A stretch of DNA of 6,445 nucleotides from OPU3-GD-OMZ sp001901525. GTDB taxonomy: Bacteria > Pseudomonadota > Gammaproteobacteria > Methylococcales > Methylomonadaceae. This document shows, one piece after another, positions 1-6,271 of this stretch. The notes beneath the pieces are model-generated. The model did not search any database and had not been told where the DNA came from. It was given only the letters and a program-made list of their open reading frames with translations. The stretch's first letter is position 1. Every line of letters starts with the position of its first letter. Location: the NCBI GenBank assembly GCA_963981505.1, contig CAXCEI010000056.1, positions 1 through 6,445 of the forward strand. The letters run 5' to 3'. Made by a program: the position numbers and the translations under genes.

Positions 1-83
1 CGACACCCAAGGCGGCTCCAGCACCTCAGGTAGCACCGGCTCCTCAAGCGGCTCCGACACCCAAGGCGGCTCCAGCACCTCAG
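1..83 (+). repeat. Direct repeat, 29 bp, two copies 54 bp apart
   Basis: Bases 1-29 recur exactly at 55-83. The 54-bp period equals 18 codons, so the repeat stays in frame and encodes TPKAAPAPQ twice in the unidentified tail. The spacer between the copies also carries a PAPQ-encoding half-repeat. The first copy touches the window edge, so the array may continue to the left and may contain more units. Exact nucleotide identity, rather than only amino-acid similarity, suggests recent duplication by slippage or recombination. Confidence 0.85.
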
Positions 84-149
84 TCAACTTCACAAGTTGA
101 TAAAAAAGATTCAAGCCGCTCACCTGACACAAGTAAAAACACGAAATAA
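1..149 (+). CDS. 3' end of an unidentified gene; Pro/Ala-rich, repetitive C-terminal tail
   Basis: Reading from base 3 gives about 48 codons ending in TAA at 147-149, with no start inside the window, so this is the C-terminal part of a protein whose body lies to the left. The visible tail is low complexity: it begins TPKAAPAPQ, continues with a second PAPQ unit, returns to TPKAAPAPQ, then becomes hydrophilic and charged (QVDKKDSSRS...) and ends in NTK. Such tails are usually flexible linkers or extensions; no catalytic domain is visible and I do not recognise the protein. It is convergent with dnaE. It is not accA, the common downstream neighbour of dnaE, since AccA does not end this way. The frame starting at base 2 is also open, to a TGA at 98-100, and would be Gly/Ser-rich. 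I prefer frame 3 because it runs further and the alternative has unusually C-rich third positions. Coding is likely, identity unknown. Confidence 0.55.
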   Translation, partial: TPKAAPAPQVAPAPQAAPTPKAAPAPQSTSQVDKKDSSRSPDTSKNTK

Positions 150-165
150 AACCGCTAAACTAACC

Positions 166-207
166 AAAAAAAGGGGTTGGGTACTCACCATGAGTACCCA
201 ACCCCTT
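166..207 (-). terminator. Intrinsic terminator of dnaE
   Basis: Bases 171-187 and 191-207 are a perfect 17-bp inverted repeat with a 3-base loop (188-190). On the minus strand the hairpin starts 16 bases after the dnaE stop (224-226) and is followed by a run of seven T (plus-strand A at 166-172, the last two within the stem), the classic hairpin plus U-tract. It therefore ends the minus-strand transcript. On the plus strand the stem is followed by mixed sequence without a clear T run, so it would stop the convergent gene less efficiently, although a stem this long may still do so. Confidence 0.93.
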
Positions 208-223
208 CAAGACGCTATACTTA

Positions 224-3200
224 TTAGTACTCCACAGTTACCGATATAAATAGTCCTGTTTGATCCAACAACTTTAAAACCGCATTGGTTGGAAAAATAC
301 GCCAACTATCGCCTAACTGCACCAGACACCGGACATTCTCTCCGGCATCACCCACTTTCGTTTTATAATCAATGACCACTGGACAACGCCCGCCTCTGAA
401 GGGTTGAATAACCGCCTCCAAATTCGCTACTTTTTCCACTATTAAATCATCTGAAAAAGCACTCGAGCCTATCAAAACCAATCGACGAGAAAATTCTGCT
501 CTCGCCTCATCAATACTATAAAGTGATTCAATCGTTAATCTTAACATTCCCGAATAATCATCAATAGCCAGACCGCCTTCCACAACAATGAGCTGACCGA
601 CTTCCAATGATGCTTTACACTGCTCATAAACCGTTGAAAAAGCGGCAATTTCCAAACGTCCGGTACAATCATCTAAAACAGCAAAAGCCATCATCTTTCC
701 TTTACGTGTCTGCCGGGTTCGTAAATCCGTCACCAATCCAGCAACTCGGGCGACCGCTTTCCCATACGTTTGTTTAATTTTTCCCTGTAACTCAGCAATA
801 CTACCGTGGGTAATATTCGCTAACTCCTTACGGTATTGATGATACGGATGCCCGGTCAAATAAAACCCCAGCACTTGTTTTTCAGCATTTAACCGCTCTT
901 CTTCGGACCAAGGCTGAACCCCTTGCTGACTTCCAGAATCGCTGATATTCGAAACATCAGAAACTAAACCAAACAAATCGTTTTGTCCGGTTCTCTGCAT
1001 TTTTTGAAATTGTTCAGCTGACTTCAAGGCCGCCGCCAAATCCACTAAATAGGCCGCTCTATTAGCGCCAAACACATCAAATGCACCGCCCTTGGTAAGG
1101 GCTTCCAGAACGCGTTTATTGACCCGCCTGAGATCGACCCGCTGACACAAATCGAAAAGCCCCTTAAAGGAACCATTTGTTTCCCGCTCCTGTAATAATG
1201 CCTCGATCGCAGACTGCCCTACGCCCTTAAGCGCCCCGATGCCATAAACAATTCGCCCTTCACTGTCATTACTGAACCGGTACTGAGAACTGTTAATATC
1301 GGGTTGTAATAACGTTAATTTCATCGCCCGGCATTCTTCAACTAAGAGAACGACCTTATCAGTATTATCCATATCCGATGATAAGACTGATGCCATAAAA
1401 AGGGCTGGATAATGACTTTTCAACCACGCCGTTTGATACGCAACTAAAGCATAAGCCGCTGAATGTGACTTATTAAAACCATAGCCCGCAAACTTTTCCA
1501 TAAGATCAAAAATATAGCTCGCAACACTCTTCTCAATATTATTATTCACAGCACCTTGGGTAAAAATAGCACGCTGCTCCGCCATTTCCTCGACCTTCTT
1601 CTTGCCCATGGCACGTCTCAACAAGTCTGCTCCGCCCAGCGTATAGCCTGCCAATTCACGCGCTATTTGCATGACCTGCTCCTGATATAAAATCACCCCA
1701 TTCGTGGCGCTTAAAATAGGCTCAAGCAATACATGAGCATACTCAGCCTTCGCACCATGTTTTACATTAATATAATCATCAACCATCCCAGACTCCAACG
1801 GTCCCGGACGAAAGAGTGCAACCAAAGCAATAATATCGTCAAAACAATCTGGGCGTAGTTTCTTGATCAATTCTTTCATACCACGCGATTCCAATTGAAA
1901 AACAGCCGTGGTCTGACCCCTTTTCAACAATTCAAATGTTTCTATATCATCAAACGGTAATTCAGTAATATCAAGAACCGGCAAATCATTTTGTTGACGT
2001 TTTTCATTGATTGCCTGAACCGCCCAATCGATAATCGTTAAGGTACGTAATCCTAAAAAATCAAACTTGACTAGACCCACACTTTCAACATCGTCCTTAT
2101 CGAATTGGGTCACTAAATTATCGCCCCCCTGCTCACAATAAAGTGGGGTAAAGTCAGTTAACGGCGTAGGTGAAATAACCACACCGCCGGCATGTTTGCC
2201 CGCATTCCTTGCGGTGCCCTCTAAAGAAAGACCATAATCAATTAAAGATTTAACATCTTCATTCGTTTCATATAATTCCCGGAGCGCCTCTGAATCTTCC
2301 AGCGCCTTGGTCAATGTCATGCCTAATTCAAAAGGAATCAATTTAGCTAAATGATCAACAAACCCATACGAATGCCCTAAAACTCGACCCACATCACGAA
2401 CAACCGCTTTTGCCGCCATCGTACCGTAGGTTATAATCTGTGACACATGATCCCGACCATAACGCTGTGCCACATAGGCGATCACCTCATCACGCCGGTC
2501 CATACAAAAATCCACATCAAAATCCGGCATTGAAACCCGCTCAGGATTTAAAAAACGCTCAAACAACAAATCAAATTCAATCGGGTCCAAATCGGTAATA
2601 TTCAAAACATAGGCCACCAAGGAGCCCGCGCCAGAACCACGCCCAGGACCCACGGGAATGGCATTATCCTTTGCCCATTGAATAAAGTCGGCAACAATTA
2701 AAAAATAACCGGGAAAACCCATTTCAATGATAACGCCCAACTCGTCATCAAGTCGTTTTTGATAAACCTGAACCTGTTCATTTGAGGCTGCATGTTTATC
2801 TGTAAAAATTTTTTTAAGACGCTCTGCCAGTCCTTGATTTGACAAAGCGATAAAATGTTCCGCGAGCGTCAACCCTTCAGGCACTGGAAAATCAGGTAAA
2901 AAACTCTTGCCCAGTGTCAACTCTAAGTTACAGCGCTTGGCAATTTCTACCGTATTTTCTAAAGCCTCTGGGATATCAGCAAATAGCTCAACCATTTCTT
3001 CGGTACTGCGGAGATATTGCTGCGAGGTATACTCTTTAGGTCTTCGGCTATCATCAAGCACACGCCCTTGGTTGATACAAACCCGTATTTCATGAGAATT
3101 AAATTGTTCAGCCTTCAAGAACCTAACATTATTGGTTGCTACCACAGGCAGTAAAAACTTGGCCCCCAGCGATAACACACGGTTGATATAACTTTCTTCA

Positions 3201-3733
3201 CCGGCCTTTCCAAGCCGTTGAATTTCCAAATAAAAACGACTCGGAAAGACCGCTTGCCACTGTTTAGCCAAACACGCTGCTCGCTCATAATTTCCAGCGA
3301 CTAACGCCTGCCCAATATCGCCTTCTTGCGCACCTGAAAGTACAATCAACCCTTCAGATAAGGCGCTTAACCACTCAGCCTTAATCATAGGGACACCCTG
3401 ATATTGACCTTCCTGATAGGCACGTGAAATCAAAGCAGACAGATTCATATAACCCCTATAATTCTGTGCTAACAAGGTCATCCTGAAGGGTGCGGTACAA
3501 TCAGCATCATTATAAAGACAAATATCAACCCCTATAATGGGCTTAATCCCGGCCTTTTGTGCGGCACAGTAAAATTTAACTAATGAGAATAAGTTACTTT
3601 GTTCTGTTAATGCCACAGCTGGCATAGCCAATTCAGTCAGACGCCCCATCAATGGCTTAATTTTAACGATGCCATCAACCAATGAGAATTCCGAGTGAAC
3701 CCTTAAATGAATAAAATCAACTGCCACCGCCAC
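224..3733 (-). CDS. dnaE: DNA polymerase III subunit alpha
   Basis: This is the replicative polymerase subunit of the Pol III holoenzyme, which extends DNA 5' to 3' in the core with the epsilon proofreader and the beta clamp. The 1169 residues match the usual length (about 1160 in E. coli). The N-terminal PHP domain opens with HLRVHSEFSLVDG (residues 9-21); Arg in place of the middle His of the metal-binding HxH pattern resembles the degenerate PHP of proteobacterial DnaE. The palm carries GPGRGSGAGS (362-371) and PDFDVDF (403-409), with predicted catalytic Asp404 and Asp406, and the third Asp at KFDFLGLRT (Asp558). A helix-hairpin-helix region lies near 830-890, a beta-clamp motif QNDLF at 917-921, an OB fold at about 990-1075 and a tau-binding C-terminal domain after that. 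The start is GTG; an AGGA lies 8 bases upstream (plus 3742-3745) and the N-terminus fits the E. coli one. It lies 77 bp after rnhB and ends before a strong terminator. The frame is intact. Confidence 0.98.
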   Translation of the reverse strand: MAVAVDFIHLRVHSEFSLVDGIVKIKPLMGRLTELAMPAVALTEQSNLFSLVKFYCAAQKAGIKPIIGVDICLYNDADCTAPFRMTLLAQNYRGYMNLSALISRAYQEGQYQGVPMIKAEWLSALSEGLIVLSGAQEGDIGQALVAGNYERAACLAKQWQAVFPSRFYLEIQRLGKAGEESYINRVLSLGAKFLLPVVATNNVRFLKAEQFNSHEIRVCINQGRVLDDSRRPKEYTSQQYLRSTEEMVELFADIPEALENTVEIAKRCNLELTLGKSFLPDFPVPEGLTLAEHFIALSNQGLAERLKKIFTDKHAASNEQVQVYQKRLDDELGVIIEMGFPGYFLIVADFIQWAKDNAIPVGPGRGSGAGSLVAYVLNITDLDPIEFDLLFERFLNPERVSMPDFDVDFCMDRRDEVIAYVAQRYGRDHVSQIITYGTMAAKAVVRDVGRVLGHSYGFVDHLAKLIPFELGMTLTKALEDSEALRELYETNEDVKSLIDYGLSLEGTARNAGKHAGGVVISPTPLTDFTPLYCEQGGDNLVTQFDKDDVESVGLVKFDFLGLRTLTIIDWAVQAINEKRQQNDLPVLDITELPFDDIETFELLKRGQTTAVFQLESRGMKELIKKLRPDCFDDIIALVALFRPGPLESGMVDDYINVKHGAKAEYAHVLLEPILSATNGVILYQEQVMQIARELAGYTLGGADLLRRAMGKKKVEEMAEQRAIFTQGAVNNNIEKSVASYIFDLMEKFAGYGFNKSHSAAYALVAYQTAWLKSHYPALFMASVLSSDMDNTDKVVLLVEECRAMKLTLLQPDINSSQYRFSNDSEGRIVYGIGALKGVGQSAIEALLQERETNGSFKGLFDLCQRVDLRRVNKRVLEALTKGGAFDVFGANRAAYLVDLAAALKSAEQFQKMQRTGQNDLFGLVSDVSNISDSGSQQGVQPWSEEERLNAEKQVLGFYLTGHPYHQYRKELANITHGSIAELQGKIKQTYGKAVARVAGLVTDLRTRQTRKGKMMAFAVLDDCTGRLEIAAFSTVYEQCKASLEVGQLIVVEGGLAIDDYSGMLRLTIESLYSIDEARAEFSRRLVLIGSSAFSDDLIVEKVANLEAVIQPFRGGRCPVVIDYKTKVGDAGENVRCLVQLGDSWRIFPTNAVLKLLDQTGLFISVTVEY

Positions 3734-3741
3734 TGTATCTA

Positions 3742-3745
3742 TCCT
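3742..3745 (-). promoter_or_regulatory. Ribosome-binding site of dnaE
   Basis: On the minus strand an AGGA sits 8 bases before the GTG at 3733-3731. No in-frame ATG precedes the conserved HLRVHS segment, so this site supports the GTG as the dnaE start. Confidence 0.65.
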
Positions 3746-3810
3746 ATACCTTTGATTAAATGAATGAAAAGACAGACAATTTCAGCACTCCATCAATGAC
3801 GCCGACTGCT

Positions 3811-4395
3811 CTACATTGCCTTAATAATTAAACGATTAACGGGGGTAAACGTAGGCCTATGAACGGCAGTTACCCCTAAAGCCTTGAGCTGTTGCACATG
3901 GTGCTGGGTCGGATAACCCTTGTGTTTGGAAAAACAATACCCCGGAAAAAGAACGTCATAAAAATTCATCTCCCGATCACGGTGTACTTTTGCAATAATA
4001 GAGGCTGCTGATATCTCAGCAATCAATCGATCCCCTTGTACAACTGAGTCCCCTTGACAAGGAATTTCCGGGTAACGGTTACCATCCACCCAAACCCAAT
4101 CAGGGGTGATGTGCAAGCCCTGATAGGCCCGCTGCATCGCTAATAACGTTGCCTGTAGAATATTTATCGAGGTTATCTCACTGACTTCGGCGCGTCCTAT
4201 ACTCCAATCTAAAGCCTTCTCTAAAATACACTGTGACAGTAATGTACGCCGCCTAGGAGAAATAGTCTTTGAGTCCTTAAGCCCTGCTATGGGATTAGCA
4301 GGGTCTAGAATAACAATAGCCGCCACAACTGGGCCGGCAATACAGCCTCGCCCTACCTCATCAATACCGGCAACAATTGACGTGTCTAGATCCAC
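3811..4395 (-). CDS. rnhB: Ribonuclease HII
   Basis: RNase HII cuts the RNA strand of RNA-DNA hybrids and starts ribonucleotide excision repair by nicking at single ribonucleotides in DNA. The protein has 194 residues, near the family norm (198 in E. coli). Signature segments are visible: AGIDEVGRG at 9-17 with Asp12 and Glu13, VDGN at 103-106 with Asp104, and GDRLIAEISAASIIAKVHRD at 121-140 with Asp122. Together these give the D-E-D-D metal-binding set. The KHKGYPTQ segment (158-165) and the HRPTF C-terminal region (179-183) are also typical. The start is a GTG 5 bases after the lpxA stop. No other ATG, GTG or TTG is available before an upstream in-frame stop (4426-4428), and no clear Shine-Dalgarno is present, so translation probably depends on ribosomes finishing lpxA. 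In many relatives lpxB separates lpxA from rnhB; here it is absent. Confidence 0.97.
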   Translation of the reverse strand: MDLDTSIVAGIDEVGRGCIAGPVVAAIVILDPANPIAGLKDSKTISPRRRTLLSQCILEKALDWSIGRAEVSEITSINILQATLLAMQRAYQGLHITPDWVWVDGNRYPEIPCQGDSVVQGDRLIAEISAASIIAKVHRDREMNFYDVLFPGYCFSKHKGYPTQHHVQQLKALGVTAVHRPTFTPVNRLIIKAM

Positions 4396-4400
4396 GCAAA

Positions 4401-5195
4401 TTAACGAAGAATGCCACGTGTGACATTACGTAAGAAATTAACCATATGAGACAATTCTGTACACTCACCCGCTATTTCTTCCATTTCATCAATAGCATCT
4501 TCTAACTTTAAGTTAGATTTATACAAAATTTTATAGGCCCGTCTTATTTGTTGCGTCACTTCAGGGGTGCAGCCAGAACGCTCCATACCCACAGAATTAA
4601 TACCATGCGGACGTGTCGGTCGCCCACCCACCATGACAAAAGGAGGAACATCTTGGGTAATTGCACTGCCCATAGCCGAAAAGCTTAACCGACCAATTTT
4701 GGTGAACTGGTGAACCAAGGTAAACCCACCTAAAATAGCATAATCATCTAAACGCACATGCCCCGCCAATGATGCGCCATTAGCCATCGTCACATGATTG
4801 CCTACCACACAGTCATGTGCCACATGCGTATAAGCCATAAATAAATTATCATCTCCAATCTGGGTTATGGATTGATCTTGCTGCGTTCCGCGGTGAATCG
4901 TTGAAAACTCACGCACCGTATTTCGATCGCCTATTTCTAGCCGTGTCAATTCCTGCGCATATTTTTTATCTTGCGGGTCTTCACCAATCGAGGTGAATTG
5001 AAAAATTCGATTATCTTCACCTAAAATGGTGGGACCTTTTATAACCACATGGGGACCAATCACCGTCCCTTTTCCTATTTGAACATCGGATCCAATAATT
5101 GAAAAAGCACCTATAGAGACCCCTTCTTCAATCTCAGCATTACGATCAACAACAGCACTACTTTCTATCAATCCTCCGCCCTCGATGCTGCACAC
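4401..5195 (-). CDS. lpxA: UDP-N-acetylglucosamine O-acyltransferase (LpxA)
   Basis: LpxA catalyses the first step of lipid A synthesis, moving a 3-hydroxyacyl chain from acyl carrier protein to the 3-OH of UDP-GlcNAc in the cytoplasm. The N-terminal two thirds shows the hexapeptide repeats of a left-handed beta-helix, and the C-terminal part (from about residue 205) is the helical domain ending in TRGILR. Active-site equivalents are seen, numbered from the GTG: Asp76 and Lys78 (DPQDKKY), His101 (IHRG), His124 and the general base His127 (THVAHDCVVG), His146 (LAGHV) and His162-Gln163 (VHQF). Met175 (SAMGSA) falls where E. coli has Gly173, the acyl-length ruler, and predicts a C10 chain. The start is uncertain: the GTG at 5195 gives 264 residues and overlaps fabZ by 28 bases, whereas the TTG at 5171-5169 gives 256 and aligns with the E. 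coli N-terminus (LIESSA against MIDKSA). No ATG lies near. It is coupled to fabZ upstream and rnhB downstream. Confidence 0.97.
   Translation of the reverse strand: MCSIEGGGLIESSAVVDRNAEIEEGVSIGAFSIIGSDVQIGKGTVIGPHVVIKGPTILGEDNRIFQFTSIGEDPQDKKYAQELTRLEIGDRNTVREFSTIHRGTQQDQSITQIGDDNLFMAYTHVAHDCVVGNHVTMANGASLAGHVRLDDYAILGGFTLVHQFTKIGRLSFSAMGSAITQDVPPFVMVGGRPTRPHGINSVGMERSGCTPEVTQQIRRAYKILYKSNLKLEDAIDEMEEIAGECTELSHMVNFLRNVTRGILR
5168..5177 (-). promoter_or_regulatory. fabZ stop / lpxA start junction with overlapping TTGA and GGAGGA
   Basis: On the minus strand the sequence reads GGAGGA, then TTG, with the TTG sharing bases with the fabZ TGA stop (5170-5168). The TTG aligns with the usual LpxA start, and the TTGA overlap is the form expected for stop-start coupling. 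However, the purine-rich GGAGGA touches the TTG directly, which is too close for normal ribosome binding. The upstream GTG (5195-5193) has no visible ribosome-binding site. The start therefore remains open. Confidence 0.5.
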
Positions 5196-5614
5196 ATAAT
5201 GTTAGCACTGGCCACAAATTCGCCATCAACTTCTGCACGGCAGGAAAACGACCAAATATTACGTTTATCTTTAAGATAGATAACCTCTAATTGCAACTGA
5301 TCTCCTGGAACAACCGGACGTTTAAATCGCGCCTTATCCAAACCCACCAAATAATAGGTCACACCACGTCCTAATTCATCGGAAACACTCTTGGATGCTA
5401 ACAAACCGGTGGCTTGCGCTAAAGCTTCCATAATTAAAACACCCGGCATAATAGCCTGATGCGGAAAATGTCCCTGAAAAAAAGGCTCGTTATACGTTAC
5501 ATTCTTAATGGCCAGTAATCGTTTACCCGGCTCACATTCAACAACCCGGTCAACCATTAAGAATGGGTAGCGGTGCGGCAAAAACTCTTGAATTTCATGA
5601 ATATCCAACGTCAA
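5168..5614 (-). CDS. fabZ: 3-hydroxyacyl-[acyl-carrier-protein] dehydratase FabZ
   Basis: FabZ removes water from 3-hydroxyacyl-ACP to give trans-2-enoyl-ACP in type II fatty-acid elongation in the cytoplasm. It competes with LpxA for the same 3-hydroxyacyl-ACP pool, which explains the common pairing of the genes. The 148 residues form one hot-dog domain of normal length. LPHRYPFLMVDRV (12-24) is the family's N-terminal signature. The catalytic pair is His49 in FFQGHFP and Glu63 in MPGVLIMEALAQ, and GDQLQLEV follows. There is no suitable ATG: the first TTG (5614-5612) has AAGG 4 bases upstream, and a second TTG two codons later (5608-5606) has it 10 bases upstream. Homologues fit either. It follows skp by 71 bp with no lpxD between, and its stop overlaps the lpxA start. 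The frame is intact and all key residues are present. Confidence 0.97.
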   Translation of the reverse strand: MTLDIHEIQEFLPHRYPFLMVDRVVECEPGKRLLAIKNVTYNEPFFQGHFPHQAIMPGVLIMEALAQATGLLASKSVSDELGRGVTYYLVGLDKARFKRPVVPGDQLQLEVIYLKDKRNIWSFSCRAEVDGEFVASANIMCAASRAED

Positions 5615-5616
5615 TT

Positions 5617-5622
5617 TTCCTT
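5617..5622 (-). promoter_or_regulatory. Ribosome-binding site of fabZ
   Basis: The minus strand reads AAGGAA just before fabZ. The GG is 4 bases from the first TTG and 10 from the second TTG (5608-5606), so it allows either start and does not decide between them. It confirms that fabZ initiates on its own near here without an ATG. Confidence 0.65.
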
Positions 5623-5632
5623 ATTTATCGGT

Positions 5633-5669
5633 AAAAAATATCGCCTTAGTAACGGCGTTAATATACGCC
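5633..5669 (-). other. Two mutually exclusive short hairpins plus T6 in the skp-fabZ gap
   Basis: In the 71-bp gap (5615-5685), read on the minus strand, a 5-bp stem pairs 5669-5665 with 5658-5654 around a 6-base loop. The segment 5657-5654 can instead pair with 5645-5642 (4-bp stem, 8-base loop), followed three bases later by six T (plus-strand A at 5633-5638). Because both stems use the same bases, this has the form of an attenuator or weak terminator, but the stems are short and may be chance. I see no leader peptide. Confidence 0.25.
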
Positions 5670-5685
5670 CTGATTACAAGACGCT

Positions 5686-6189
5686 TCAATTCCCTTTCAT
5701 TGCCGCCAATTTCTTTTGAACCAATTCAGTGACATCCGCCTTTTCACCCACAAACAACACACCATCACGAATTAACAAATCAAATCCCTCTTCTTTACCT
5801 AAAGCCTGACTGGCTTCGTAAATTTGTCGTTGTAATTTCTCCAACTCCTCATTACGACGACGAGAAAAATCTTCTCTGAATTCCCCCATAGAACGTTTTG
5901 CATCCCGTGTTTTGGTCAGAATTTCACGATCTATTTTGCGCTTTTCAGATTCGCTCATAATACTGGCATCACGTTTTAATTTATCTTCTAACGCTTTAAT
6001 TTCTTTCTGTTGAGCCTGTAGGTGTTTCTCACGGGGCGCAAACTCTTTCTCTAAACTTTTTTTCGCAATTTGCATTTGCGGTGCCTTATCCAGCACTTTA
6101 AGTATGTTGACATAACCAATTTTTAACTCCGCATTGGCCACCCCTGAAAACAGCAACAAACCCATTACAACCACTAAATATCTACTCAT
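5686..6189 (-). CDS. skp: Periplasmic chaperone Skp (OmpH family)
   Basis: Skp is a periplasmic, usually trimeric holdase that binds unfolded outer-membrane proteins and delivers them to the BamA machine. The 167-residue precursor begins with a signal peptide: Arg3, a hydrophobic core at about 4-16, and a likely signal peptidase I cut after ANA (18-20), leaving a mature protein that starts ELKIGYVNI. That strand and the C-terminal part (FDLLIRDGVLFVG, 136-148) form the trimerisation body in the family. Residues about 40-130 are highly charged and Lys/Glu-rich, fitting the long coiled-coil arms. Start: ATG, the only ATG start in the cluster, with GAGG 5 bases upstream. It follows bamA by 82 bp, the usual order, which fits a joint role in barrel assembly. 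Sequence is weakly conserved in this family, but signal peptide, length, coiled coil and context agree. Confidence 0.95.
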   Translation of the reverse strand: MSRYLVVVMGLLLFSGVANAELKIGYVNILKVLDKAPQMQIAKKSLEKEFAPREKHLQAQQKEIKALEDKLKRDASIMSESEKRKIDREILTKTRDAKRSMGEFREDFSRRRNEELEKLQRQIYEASQALGKEEGFDLLIRDGVLFVGEKADVTELVQKKLAAMKGN

Positions 6190-6192
6190 TTT

Positions 6193-6198
6193 ATCCTC
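6193..6198 (-). promoter_or_regulatory. Ribosome-binding site of skp
   Basis: The minus strand reads GAGGAT, with GAGG five bases before the ATG at 6189-6187. This is the best ribosome-binding site in the cluster and fixes the skp start. The rest of the 82-bp bamA-skp gap (6190-6271) is AT-rich with A and T runs; I see no convincing promoter or terminator hairpin in it. Confidence 0.8.
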
Positions 6199-6271
6199 AA
6201 AATTTTTTCGTAGTTAAATTTTTTTTATAACCTTAGATTGGAACAAATTTTAACATAACCTCTGACTGAAT

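Noticed and set aside
9..29. The short repeats at the left edge as a CRISPR array or mobile-element end
   Set aside because: The copies are in frame with a protein tail, the spacing is a multiple of three, there is no palindromic repeat, and the spacer is itself a variant of the repeat.
2..100. A Gly/Ser-rich reading frame across the left edge, ending at TGA 98-100
   Set aside because: It is an alternative frame of the same repeat. The Pro/Ala frame runs 16 codons further with a normal charged tail, and this one has strongly C-rich third positions unlike the rest of the window.
2907..3095. A 62-codon plus-strand open frame
   Set aside because: It lies wholly inside dnaE on the opposite strand, has no ribosome-binding site or recognisable motif, and dnaE is continuous and conserved through it.
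3734..3810. A possible dnaE promoter in the rnhB-dnaE gap (TATAGGAT on the minus strand)
   Set aside because: No reasonable -35 element lies at the right distance, and the TATAGGAT overlaps the ribosome-binding site region, so the match is not informative.
6190..6271. A possible promoter before skp (TTGTTC, 17 bases, AAAAAT on the minus strand)
   Set aside because: Only partial matches to the -35 and -10 consensus in an AT-rich gap where such matches arise by chance; skp can be transcribed from bamA.
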